NCBI GenBank assembly: GCA_020622105.1
Contig: JAHRYP010000019.1
Coordinates: 1 to 51,983 of the forward strand
Source of the DNA: Methylotenera sp.
GTDB lineage: Bacteria; Pseudomonadota; Gammaproteobacteria; Burkholderiales; Methylophilaceae
Direction: 5' to 3'
Length of the DNA: 51,983 nucleotides
Positions 7,335 through 16,455 of the stretch are shown here, piece after piece. Each line of letters starts with the position of its first letter. Positions within the stretch are counted from its first letter, which is position 1. A program made the position numbers and the translations under genes. The notes under the pieces were generated by a model. The model ran no database searches. It saw only the letters and a list, made by a program, of their open reading frames with translations, and was not told the DNA's origin.

Positions 7335-8882
7335 TTAGTTTTTATCTCTCAATGGTGCCAGCTCTTTAGGTTCAGCCGTATCTTTGCGACGACGTGGGAA
7401 CAATGTGATTTTGGAAACGCCATGTGAACTGTCATTGCCAAATGTGAAACCGTTTTGTCCCTGGAAGCCATAAGCGTCATCCAGCGACTCTTCGGTATGC
7501 CCGGTAGGAATCACAAAGCGATCTTCATAATTAGCAATCGCCAGATAACGATACATTTCTTTGGCCTGATCTTCGGTGATGCCGGCCGCTTCCAGTGCGC
7601 GCTTATCCGCTTTGCCTTCTACATGCACTGAGCGTTGATAACTGCGCATTGCAATCAAACGGTTCAATGCACTTTCAATCGGTTCAGTTTTACCGGCTGT
7701 CAGCAGATTAGCCAAATACTGTACCGGCAAGCGCATGGTGCCTGCCACCGGAATCGCACCATCCGGGCCCACAGGTAAATTACCCTGATCAATCTGTGAC
7801 TGCACAGGAGATAATGGCGGCACGTACCACACCATCGGCAAGGTGCGGAACTCAGGGTGCATCGGGAATGCGATTTTCCAATCCATCGCCATTTTCCAGA
7901 TTGGAGATTTACGCGCTGCATCCAGCCAGTCTTCGTTGATGCCTTCTTTGCGTGCGGCTGCGATCACTTCAGGATCATTCGGGTCAAGGAATATTTTGCA
8001 TTGCGCTTCGTACAAATCCTGCTCATCTTCCATGCTGGCAAGTTCTTCAATGCGGTCAGCGTCATACAGCATAATGCCGTTGTAACGAATACGGCCAACA
8101 CAGGATTCTGAACATACCGTCGGCATGCCTGATTCCACACGTGGGTAGCAGCCTACGCATTTCTCGGCCTTGCCGGACTCCCAGTTATAGAACACTTTTT
8201 TATACGGACATGAGCTCACACACATGCGCCAGCCGCGGCATTTGTCCTGATCTACCAGCACAATACCGTCTTCTTCGCGTTTGTAGATAGAGCCTGACGG
8301 GCAAGCTGCCACACATGAAGCATTCAGGCAGTGGTTGCAGATACGCGGCAGATACATATGGAAAGTATTTTCAAACTGGCCATACATCTCTTTCTGGATA
8401 TTCTCCAGATTCTTGTCTTTGCTGCGTTTATGGAACTCACCGGCTAGGTCATCTTCCCAGTTCGGACCCCATTTGATTTTCTCCATGCTTTCGCCGGTAA
8501 TCGCCGATATCGGGCGTGCCGTTGGAGTAGCTTCTGACAGCGGTGCATTTTGCAAATGCGCGTAGTTGTAGGTAAACGGCTCGTAGTAGTCGTCTATTTC
8601 CGGCATATCCGGGTTAGCAAAAATGTTAAGCAGCTTGGAAGCGCGGCTGCCGGACTTAAGCTCCAGTTTGCCATCCTTAAGCTCCCAGCCACCGTTCCAT
8701 ATTTCCTGGTTTTCCCACTGTTTTGGGTAGCCGACACCGGGTTTTGATTCAACGTTGTTGAACCATGCATATTCAACACCTTTTCTATTCGTCCACACGT
8801 TCTTACAGGTAACAGAGCAGGTGTGACAGCCGATACATTTGTCCAGATTAAAGACAAAGGCGAATTGGGCGCGTACTTTCAT
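7335..8882 (-). CDS. narH: Respiratory nitrate reductase beta subunit (Fe-S)
   Basis: NarH relays electrons from NarI haems to NarG. The 515-residue length is typical. Four cysteine motifs for four clusters can be read: CIGCHTCSVTCK near the N-terminus, CNHCLNASCVAACPSG, CRGWRMCVSSCPY (Trp in place of one Cys, the [3Fe-4S] signature) and CVGCYPRVESGMPTVCSESC. The gene follows narG by 21 bases and precedes narJ by 11, in the canonical GHJI order. Confidence 0.98.
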   Translation of the reverse strand: MKVRAQFAFVFNLDKCIGCHTCSVTCKNVWTNRKGVEYAWFNNVESKPGVGYPKQWENQEIWNGGWELKDGKLELKSGSRASKLLNIFANPDMPEIDDYYEPFTYNYAHLQNAPLSEATPTARPISAITGESMEKIKWGPNWEDDLAGEFHKRSKDKNLENIQKEMYGQFENTFHMYLPRICNHCLNASCVAACPSGSIYKREEDGIVLVDQDKCRGWRMCVSSCPYKKVFYNWESGKAEKCVGCYPRVESGMPTVCSESCVGRIRYNGIMLYDADRIEELASMEDEQDLYEAQCKIFLDPNDPEVIAAARKEGINEDWLDAARKSPIWKMAMDWKIAFPMHPEFRTLPMVWYVPPLSPVQSQIDQGNLPVGPDGAIPVAGTMRLPVQYLANLLTAGKTEPIESALNRLIAMRSYQRSVHVEGKADKRALEAAGITEDQAKEMYRYLAIANYEDRFVIPTGHTEESLDDAYGFQGQNGFTFGNDSSHGVSKITLFPRRRKDTAEPKELAPLRDKN

Positions 8883-8903
8883 AATAATCTCCTTATGCCT
8901 TAT

Positions 8904-11900
8904 TTATTTGGCACCAATGCCAATGGGGTTGAGTTGCGCTTCACGTTCAGGCGTAAGTGGACGTTCCAGCCAATCAATGTCTTTATCTGCGATCTTATGC
9001 AGAGCTACCATCGTGTCGCGCTGGCAGCCGACCGTGCCGTAATAATTGAAACCGTAAGAAAGCTGTGCATAGCCACCGATCATATTGGTCGGCTTCATGA
9101 TGACGCGCGTTACCGCATTCAAAATGCCACCGCGTTTACCGGTAGTCGGCGAGCCCGGCACGTTCACATTTTTTTCCTGCGCGTGATACATCATGGCCAT
9201 GCCGCGCGGTATGCGCTGCGATACTACGGCTCGCGCCACGGTAGCGCCGTTATGGTTCAAGGCTTCTACCCAGTCGTTATCTTCAATGCCTACAGATTTG
9301 GCATCATCTTCTGAGAGCCAGACATACGGGCCGCCACGGAACAATGTCAGCATACGCAGCGTGTCCTGATAAGAAGAGTGAATGCCCCATTTACTGTGTG
9401 GTGTAATCCAGTTCAGTTCCAGATGCGGCTTAGATGTAACGCTCTTAGGCAACGCATTCAGTTCACCCAGATCCACCATCGGTTTATAGGTACAGAAGCC
9501 TTCACCGAAATCCAGCATCCATTCATGGTCCTGATAAAAATGTGCACGGCCGGTCAGGGTACGGAACGGGATATGCTCATGAATATTGGTATAGCCTGCG
9601 GTGTAAGACACATGCTCGGACTCAATACCGGACCAGGTTGGCGCGGTGATGATCTTACGAGGCTGTGCCTGAATATCCTTGAATGTGAATTTGTCTTCAT
9701 GGCGGCCAGCATACAGATGGTGATGATCAATGCCGGTTTTCTGTGACAAAGAAGTCCATGATTTATGCGCTACTTCACCATTGGTTTCGGGCGCCATACG
9801 CATGACTGAATCACAAACTTCAATATCTTCCGCCAGTGAAGGCATGCCGAAAGAAACACCGGGTTCTGTCACGGTACTGTTATGTTTCTTGAGTTCTTCG
9901 TACTCTCTGTCTGTATTCCAGTCGATGCCCTTGATGTTGTTGCCAAGCTTGGTCATCAGTGGGCCTAGCGCAATAAACTTGCGATAAGTATCACCATAGG
10001 TGCGCTCAACCAGCTTGATGATCGCCATGGTTTTACCCGGAATCGGCTCACAATCGCCTTCTTTCCAGTTTTTCACCTCACCGAAAGGCTGCGCCAGTTC
10101 TGCGGCTGAGTCATGCTGCATCGGCAAAGCCACCACTTCTTTCTTGGTTCCGAGGTGTTTCTCAGCCAATGGTGAGAATGTCTTGGCAATGGTCTTGAAA
10201 ATCTGCCAGTCAGACTTGGATTCCCAGCCTGGTGATACCGCTTCTGACAGCGGATGAATGAACGGATGCATGTCTGTGGTATTAAGATCGTTTTTTTCAT
10301 ACCAGGTTGCAGTTGGCAGAATAATGTCGGAATAAGCGCCAGTAGAGTTGAGGCGGAAATTGATATCCACCATCAGATCCAGTTTGCCGATAGGCGCATC
10401 CTCATGCCATTTCACTTCTTTATTATCACGACCGGCGCCTGACTCCTGCAATACGCCGTTTTGCGCACCTAACAGATGTTTGAGGAAATACTCATGGCCT
10501 TTTGCAGAAGATCCGATCAGATTAGCACGCCATACAAACAGGTTGCGCGGCCAGTTAACCGGATTATCCGGGTCGGCATAAGCCACATCCAGCTCACCGG
10601 ATTTCAATTTATCTGCAACATACTTGGCTACAGCAGCTTCATCGGTAGCGCCACTGTTAATCGCTTCTTCAGCCAGATCGATCGGATTGACATTAAAGTT
10701 TGGCATAGATGGCAACCAACCCATACGAGCCGCTTTTACGTTGTAATCCGCAATTGAATTACCCTTGTTTTTACCTTTACCGGCCGGTGACAGCAGGCTG
10801 TCTGCAGTCAGCGTTTCATAACGCCATTGGTCGGTATGGAAATACCAGTAAGAAGTAGAATTAGCGTGACGGGGCGGACGGTGCCAGTCAGTGGCAAAAG
10901 CTATCGGAGCCCAACCGGCCTGCGGACGCAGCTTTTCCTGGCCCACATAGTGCGCCCAGCCGCCACCGCTCTGGCCCACACAGCCGCACATGTGCAGCAG
11001 GTTCATAATCGCACGGTAGGCTAAATCATTGTGGTACCAGTGGTTAATCGCCGCACCCATAATCACCATAGATTTACCCTTGGTTTTAGAGGCGTTATAA
11101 GCAAACTCACGTCCGGTGCGCTCAATATCGGCCGCTTTCACGCCGGTAACTTTTTCTGCCCAAGCCGGGGTGTAGGCAACATTCGCATCATCATAGCTAG
11201 TTGCAACGTTTTCGCCGCCAAGGCCGCGATCAATGCCATATTGTGCGACCTGCATATCAAATACTGTTGCTACCAGAGCTTCTTCACCGTTCGCGAGTTT
11301 GACCCTGCGTACCGGTACATTGCGATATAACAAGGCACTCTCGCCCTGCGTAAAATGCGGGAAGCCGACAGACACAACATCATCCCTATCATCAATACAG
11401 GTGAGTTCAGCCGCAATATCGTGACTGTCAGCCTGCTCCAGCAGATTCCATTTGCCATCTTCACCCCAGCGGAAACCTATACTACCGTTAGGCGCCACAA
11501 ATGCACATGATTTGCGGTCAAAAACTGTGGTTTTCCAGTCAGGATTGTTGGTTTCACCCAGTGCGCCATCAAAATCAGAAGCGCGCAGAAATCTGTCAGA
11601 AACATAAGCATCATCATGCTTGCGTAGCATCACCTGCATCGGCAAGTCAGTATATTTACGTGCATATTCCTGGAAATATGGATCTTTGCTATTGATGTAG
11701 AACTCTTTCAGCGCTACATGGCCCATGGCCAGAAACGCAGCAGCATCCGTACCCTGTTTGATTGGCATCCACAGATCAGAGAATTTGCAGAACTCGGCAT
11801 AATCCGGAGCCATCGCTACGATTTTTGCACCTTTATAACGAACTTCTGATGCAAAGTGCGCATCCGGCGTACGCGTCATCGGCAAATTGGCACCGGTAAT

Positions 11901-12653
11901 GATGATATAAGTAGAGTTGTACCAGTCTGCCGCCTCAGGCACATCAGTCTGCTCACCCCAGGTTTGTGGGCTAGCAGCAGGTAAATCACAGTACCAATCG
12001 TAAAATGAACCGCAGGCCGCACCGATCAAAGACAGGTAACGCGAACCGGCAGCGTAGGAAATCATTGACATGGCAGGAATGGGTGAAAAACCGAATATGC
12101 GGTCTGGACCCCATTTTTTTATCGTATAAACGTTGGCTGCTGCGATGATTTCATTGACTTCATCCCATGAAGTGCGAACAAAACCACCTAAACCACGCAC
12201 CGCAGTGTACGACTTACGTTTCTGTTCATCAGACTGAATAGCTGCCCATGCTTCCACCGGATCTTTACCGGTTTTGCGCTCGGCGCGATAAAGGTCAATC
12301 AAGCGGCCGCGAATCAAAGGATGTTTTATACGGTGCGGACTATACAGATACCATGAAAATGAAGCACCACGTTGGCAGCCACGCGGTTCATGGTCAGGCA
12401 GATCGTCACGTGTGCGTGGATAATCTGTCTGCTGCATCTCAAATGACACCAGTCCGTTCTTGACAAAAATCTTCCAGGAGCAACCGCCAGTACAATTCAC
12501 GCCATGCGTAGAACGCACGACTTTGTCGTGCTGCCAGCGATGGCGATAAGCATCCTCCCACTGACGGTCTTCATTGGTGACAATACCGTGATCATTGGAA
12601 AAGGTGGCTTTAACCTTATCAAAAAATTTCAGTCTATCCAGAAAGTGACTCAT
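8904..12653 (-). CDS. narG: Respiratory nitrate reductase alpha subunit (Mo-bisMGD)
   Basis: NarG reduces nitrate to nitrite in the cytoplasm. Its 1249 residues match the family length. The N-terminal FS0 cluster site is His50-X3-Cys54-X3-Cys58 with Cys93 in RGCQRGASF, the His-containing variant typical of NarG. The conserved molybdopterin segments follow (WGEQTDVPEAADWYNS, TRTPDAHFASEVRYKGAK, KQGTDAAAF). The N-terminus has no Tat signal, fitting the cytoplasm-facing Nar form. It is the first enzyme gene after narK2 (42-base gap) and is probably expressed from the FNR-boxed promoter upstream of narK1. Confidence 0.98.
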   Translation of the reverse strand: MSHFLDRLKFFDKVKATFSNDHGIVTNEDRQWEDAYRHRWQHDKVVRSTHGVNCTGGCSWKIFVKNGLVSFEMQQTDYPRTRDDLPDHEPRGCQRGASFSWYLYSPHRIKHPLIRGRLIDLYRAERKTGKDPVEAWAAIQSDEQKRKSYTAVRGLGGFVRTSWDEVNEIIAAANVYTIKKWGPDRIFGFSPIPAMSMISYAAGSRYLSLIGAACGSFYDWYCDLPAASPQTWGEQTDVPEAADWYNSTYIIITGANLPMTRTPDAHFASEVRYKGAKIVAMAPDYAEFCKFSDLWMPIKQGTDAAAFLAMGHVALKEFYINSKDPYFQEYARKYTDLPMQVMLRKHDDAYVSDRFLRASDFDGALGETNNPDWKTTVFDRKSCAFVAPNGSIGFRWGEDGKWNLLEQADSHDIAAELTCIDDRDDVVSVGFPHFTQGESALLYRNVPVRRVKLANGEEALVATVFDMQVAQYGIDRGLGGENVATSYDDANVAYTPAWAEKVTGVKAADIERTGREFAYNASKTKGKSMVIMGAAINHWYHNDLAYRAIMNLLHMCGCVGQSGGGWAHYVGQEKLRPQAGWAPIAFATDWHRPPRHANSTSYWYFHTDQWRYETLTADSLLSPAGKGKNKGNSIADYNVKAARMGWLPSMPNFNVNPIDLAEEAINSGATDEAAVAKYVADKLKSGELDVAYADPDNPVNWPRNLFVWRANLIGSSAKGHEYFLKHLLGAQNGVLQESGAGRDNKEVKWHEDAPIGKLDLMVDINFRLNSTGAYSDIILPTATWYEKNDLNTTDMHPFIHPLSEAVSPGWESKSDWQIFKTIAKTFSPLAEKHLGTKKEVVALPMQHDSAAELAQPFGEVKNWKEGDCEPIPGKTMAIIKLVERTYGDTYRKFIALGPLMTKLGNNIKGIDWNTDREYEELKKHNSTVTEPGVSFGMPSLAEDIEVCDSVMRMAPETNGEVAHKSWTSLSQKTGIDHHHLYAGRHEDKFTFKDIQAQPRKIITAPTWSGIESEHVSYTAGYTNIHEHIPFRTLTGRAHFYQDHEWMLDFGEGFCTYKPMVDLGELNALPKSVTSKPHLELNWITPHSKWGIHSSYQDTLRMLTLFRGGPYVWLSEDDAKSVGIEDNDWVEALNHNGATVARAVVSQRIPRGMAMMYHAQEKNVNVPGSPTTGKRGGILNAVTRVIMKPTNMIGGYAQLSYGFNYYGTVGCQRDTMVALHKIADKDIDWLERPLTPEREAQLNPIGIGAK

Positions 12654-12695
12654 AGCAACTTACTCCTTAATAATTCTTAACTTAGTATTCAAGGT

Positions 12696-14306
12696 TTATG
12701 GGTTTTTAATTTCGCTACCTGCACGCAGGTAGAACCACCAGTTCAATATCAGGCACAGGGCATAAAACACGGCAAAGCCATACATCGCCATCTCAGGTGT
12801 GCCTGCCTTGATTTGGCCTTTAATCACTTCCGGCGCAATGAATGAGCCATAAGCAGCAACAGCAGAAGTCCAACCCAGCACCGGGCCGGCCTGTACACGG
12901 TCGAATATCACACCTACTGTTCTAAATGTTGAGCCGTTACCTACACCGGTAGCAGCAAAAAGCACAACGAACACCACTAAAAACTGGGTAAAGAAAATCT
13001 CTGGCGTAGCTGAATGGTATGCCTGCATCATGATGTAACCGGCATATGCAGAGGCCAGCACCATCACAGCAGAAATAATCTGCGTAACAATAGAACCACC
13101 TACCTTGTCTGAAATCCAGCCACCGACCGGGCGAATCAACGCCCCCACAAATGGCCCGATCCAGGCGTAAGTAAGTGCAGAAGGTGCTGCCGGGTTTTTT
13201 ACATGTGACCAAGTCTGGGTGGCGGCATCAAAGATATGCTGCTCACCGAAGATTACGGTGATTGATAGCGGCAGCGCCATTGAAAAGCCGATAAATGAAC
13301 CAAACGTAACCAAATATAATGCTGTCATTGACCAGGTATGTTTGTTTTTGAAAATCGAGAACTGTTTGGCGATGTTTTCTTTCATAGTGCCAAAAGCAGC
13401 CAGTTTCATAATCAGCAAGGTCGATCCGATGATGAGCGGCATGGCTACCCACATATTCAGCAGCCCCAAACCTGTAGGTGCCGGTAAATACAGATACAAG
13501 CCAGCAATCGCAGGCACAAAAGCCAAGGTATACAGCCAGGTAATTTTAATGAATGCCAGCAAAGTGCTTCGAGCATCAGCTGAAATTGGCAGTAGATTAT
13601 TCATGCCCCATAAACACAGTATTGCCAACGGTACTAAAGAGATTACCCAGGCAAAACCGGCATTCTGGATAAAGGTTGGCGTGCCTGCGGGAATCTTGCC
13701 GAAAATCCAGCCGCTGTCTTTCACCAGTACGGTAGCATCACCACCCAATGCACCGAATACGCCGACTGTCATCACCAGCGGAATCAGAATCTGCATGGTA
13801 GTTACACCGAAGTTACCCAAGCCCGCATTAATACCAAGTGCCGTACCTTGTAGGCGTTTAGGAAAAAACGTACTGATGTTACTCATTGAACTGGCAAAGT
13901 TGCCGCCGCCCACACCGGACCACAGCGCCATTAGCTGAAACACCCATAATGGCCATTCAGGATGCTGCAGGGCAATACCAGTACCAATCGCCGGACTCAG
14001 CAACATCGCAGTAGTCAAAAATATCGTATTACGGCCGCCGGCAAGGCGTATAAAGAATGAAGACGGAATGCGCATGGTGGCTCCCGCCAGGCCTGAAATC
14101 GCAGTCAGTGTAAACAGTTCATCTTTACTAAACGGAAAGCCAAGATTGCTCATCTGCACGGTAATAATGCCCCACATGAGCCATACGGCAAAACCGCACA
14201 GCAGTGCCGGCACTGAAATCCATAAATTTCGATAAGCAATACGCTTACCGGTAGATTCCCAGAAACTGTTGTCTTCGACGTTCCATACTTCTATGTTGGT
14301 TGACAT
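12696..14306 (-). CDS. narK: NarK-type nitrate/nitrite transporter, second copy
   Basis: A major-facilitator protein of the nitrate/nitrite porter family. The start at 14306 (MSTNIEVWNVEDN) has GGGG 6-10 bases upstream; the frame continues upstream but would overlap narK1. The 536 residues hold 12 or more hydrophobic helices. The nitrate-signature motif is GLGNFGVTTMQ, and a conserved Arg lies in MRIPSSFFIRLAGGRNT. The longer size than the first copy, with extended loops, fits the NarK2-type exchanger of denitrifiers, thought to swap nitrate for nitrite. It sits 10 bases after narK1. Confidence 0.93.
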   Translation of the reverse strand: MSTNIEVWNVEDNSFWESTGKRIAYRNLWISVPALLCGFAVWLMWGIITVQMSNLGFPFSKDELFTLTAISGLAGATMRIPSSFFIRLAGGRNTIFLTTAMLLSPAIGTGIALQHPEWPLWVFQLMALWSGVGGGNFASSMSNISTFFPKRLQGTALGINAGLGNFGVTTMQILIPLVMTVGVFGALGGDATVLVKDSGWIFGKIPAGTPTFIQNAGFAWVISLVPLAILCLWGMNNLLPISADARSTLLAFIKITWLYTLAFVPAIAGLYLYLPAPTGLGLLNMWVAMPLIIGSTLLIMKLAAFGTMKENIAKQFSIFKNKHTWSMTALYLVTFGSFIGFSMALPLSITVIFGEQHIFDAATQTWSHVKNPAAPSALTYAWIGPFVGALIRPVGGWISDKVGGSIVTQIISAVMVLASAYAGYIMMQAYHSATPEIFFTQFLVVFVVLFAATGVGNGSTFRTVGVIFDRVQAGPVLGWTSAVAAYGSFIAPEVIKGQIKAGTPEMAMYGFAVFYALCLILNWWFYLRAGSEIKNP

Positions 14307-14316
14307 AGTGTTTCCC

Positions 14317-15585
14317 CTAAATTGATGCAGCTTGTTTTGATGCCTGACGTTCATAGTGACGACCGATTTTCACCGGGCGCACTTCTGTCCAGTACATCCA
14401 GATAAGCGATACCCAGACGATGCCGAACATGAGCATAAAGGCTGAAGAACGTACTCCGGTGAAATCCAGCAGTGCGCCGAACATGATAGGCATCAGAAAA
14501 CCGCCCAAGCCGCCGGCAAGGCCTACCACACCAGAAATAACGCCAATGTTGTGCGGATAATCATCTGAAATATATTTAAAGACCGAAGCTTTACCTATCG
14601 CAAAAGCAATGCCCATGGTGAACATGATCACAGTGAACCATGTCGCGTTCAGTCCAATATGGAAAGCTTGCGGACCTTTGACTGTGACGATAGAAATTTC
14701 AGTTTGTGGATAAGACAGGAAAAACAGGCACACCAGAGAAACCCAGAGCACCCACCATGTCACGGTATGTGCGCCGAACTTATCTGAGAAATGACCGCCT
14801 ACCGCACGTAGAACGCCACCTGGGATGCTGAACGCCGCTGCCATCAGCGCAGCTGTTTTAAGATCAAAACCGTACTCACCAATGTAATATTTAGTCATCC
14901 ACAAAGCCAGCGCAACGTAGCCACCGAACACGATTGAATAATATTGGCTGTATTTCCAGACTTTGGGATCTTTCAAAACCACCAGTTGCTCGCGCACAGT
15001 GATGCTCTTGCCTGACTTATGCGCAGGATCTGAAAATGTGAAAAACCAAAATAGAATAGCCGTCACCAGCATCATTACCGCATAAACTTGCGGTACCATG
15101 GCCCAGCCAAAACCTACAACTATGATAGGTGCAACCAGTTTAGTGACCGCTGCACCAGTATTCCCAGCACCAAAAATTCCCATAGCCAAGCCTTGCCTGC
15201 TTTTAGGAAACCAGCGCGCACAATAAGCAATGCCCACCGTGAATGATCCGCCAGCAATGCCGACAAACAAGCCTGTAACTAAAAACTGCCAGTACTCAGT
15301 ACATCTGGAAATAAGGAAAATAGGGAGAACGGTAGAAAGCATCAGAATGAAGAACACGATGCGACCGCCAAACTTGTCTGTCCACATGCCAAGCGGCAGG
15401 CGAATAAGAGATCCAGTCAAGACAGGTGTTGCGATCAGAATACCAAACTGAGTTTCGCTCAAACCGAGCGTTTCTTTAATTGGAATCCCGATGACCGCAA
15501 ACATCATCCAGATCATGAAGCACACGGTAAAAGACAGCGTACTCGCAATGACTACCGACCATGCTTTATATTGTTGCGTCGCCAT
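14317..15585 (-). CDS. narK: NarK-type nitrate transporter, first copy
   Basis: Major-facilitator nitrate/nitrite porter with 12 hydrophobic helices. The nitrate-signature motif reads FGAGNTGAAVTKLV, and SLIRLPLGMWTDKFGGR is the MFS motif with substrate-binding Arg. The ATG at 15585 is preceded by GGAGGAG at a good distance. The 422-residue form resembles NarK1, a nitrate/proton symporter that starts nitrate uptake before nitrite accumulates. It is the first gene of the narK1-narK2-narGHJI transcript and lies downstream of a perfect FNR-type box (15671-15684). Confidence 0.93.
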   Translation of the reverse strand: MATQQYKAWSVVIASTLSFTVCFMIWMMFAVIGIPIKETLGLSETQFGILIATPVLTGSLIRLPLGMWTDKFGGRIVFFILMLSTVLPIFLISRCTEYWQFLVTGLFVGIAGGSFTVGIAYCARWFPKSRQGLAMGIFGAGNTGAAVTKLVAPIIVVGFGWAMVPQVYAVMMLVTAILFWFFTFSDPAHKSGKSITVREQLVVLKDPKVWKYSQYYSIVFGGYVALALWMTKYYIGEYGFDLKTAALMAAAFSIPGGVLRAVGGHFSDKFGAHTVTWWVLWVSLVCLFFLSYPQTEISIVTVKGPQAFHIGLNATWFTVIMFTMGIAFAIGKASVFKYISDDYPHNIGVISGVVGLAGGLGGFLMPIMFGALLDFTGVRSSAFMLMFGIVWVSLIWMYWTEVRPVKIGRHYERQASKQAASI

Positions 15586-15670
15586 CAATCACTCCTCCAC
15601 ATTAATAATTATCATCAGTTTGTGCTGATGTATTACCTGAGTGAGTTTACGGATTGAATGGCAAAATGAT

Positions 15671-15684
15671 TTGATTTACATCAA
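15671..15684. promoter_or_regulatory. FNR/ANR/DNR-type box upstream of narK1
   Basis: TTGATTTACATCAA matches TTGAT-N4-ATCAA perfectly. It is centred about 92 bases upstream of the narK1 ATG, a position that allows class II activation of a promoter with a ~50-base leader. The operon is therefore probably induced under anoxia together with NarL. It points away from narL, whose stop codon is on its other side. Confidence 0.85.
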
Positions 15685-15790
15685 TGTCTTAAATTCCAAA
15701 AGGATTAGAAACGTGAAGCAAAAGAACTAGTTCTTTTGGCTAATGGAAAAGGTTTTGTGGGTGTTATTATCTGTGGCCTGATTTAGAGCT

Positions 15791-16444
15791 TTAATTTACT
15801 AGGCCATGCTCAACTGCATATACCGCAGCCTGCACCCGGCTTGATAAATTGAGCTTACGAAGTATGCTCTGCACATGAATCTTAACTGTAGATTCCGCCA
15901 TATTTAGTGAGCGCGCAATATCTTTATTACTGCCTCCGCGCGCTAACTTGATGATGACTTCACGCTCACGTGGGGAGAACTCTACTGAATCAGAAGTTGC
16001 ATTTAAATTGTTATTTTGCGGTTTACGTATGGCATCAGCTACTCTGACTGCCATCTGTGGTGACATCACAGACTCTCCATTTGCGGCACGCCTTATTGAG
16101 TCTAATAGAAAATCCGTATCTATAGTCTTCAACAAATAACCACAGGCTCCAGCGCGCATAGCATCTATTAGGTCTTCGGCATCTTCAGACACTGTCAGCA
16201 TGACAATTTGTGCTTGTGGCGCTTCTTCCAGCAGTAACGGAATAGCTGCCAAACCACTGGTGCCAGGCATATGCAAATCCAGCAAAACAACATCCGGCTT
16301 GAGGGTTTTAGCGCGCTTCGCGCCATCTAAACCATCACCGGCCTCGCCTACAACTTCAAAACCTTCCTGACGTTCCAGTAATAACCTGATACCGCTGCGA
16401 AACAGCGTATGGTCATCAATAATCAAAACACGAATTACATTCAT
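15791..16444 (-). CDS. narL: Nitrate/nitrite response regulator NarL
   Basis: A two-component response regulator with an N-terminal receiver and a C-terminal LuxR-type helix-turn-helix. The acidic pair (LIIDDHTLF), the phospho-acceptor Asp in DVVLLDLHMPG and the conserved Thr and Lys (MLTVSED, GYLLKTI) are all present. The HTH reads SPREREVIIKLARGGSNKDIARSLNMAESTVKIH. Start at ATG 16444 (MNVIRVLIIDD); a TTG 21 bases upstream would overlap narX. It follows narX by 11 bases. Confidence 0.95.
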   Translation of the reverse strand: MNVIRVLIIDDHTLFRSGIRLLLERQEGFEVVGEAGDGLDGAKRAKTLKPDVVLLDLHMPGTSGLAAIPLLLEEAPQAQIVMLTVSEDAEDLIDAMRAGACGYLLKTIDTDFLLDSIRRAANGESVMSPQMAVRVADAIRKPQNNNLNATSDSVEFSPREREVIIKLARGGSNKDIARSLNMAESTVKIHVQSILRKLNLSSRVQAAVYAVEHGLVN

Positions 16445-16455
16445 AGGGACGATCT

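Noticed and set aside
13219-13938. 239-codon open frame antisense to the second narK gene
   Set aside because: It is a shadow of a strongly conserved transporter gene; no ribosome site and no protein family resemblance.
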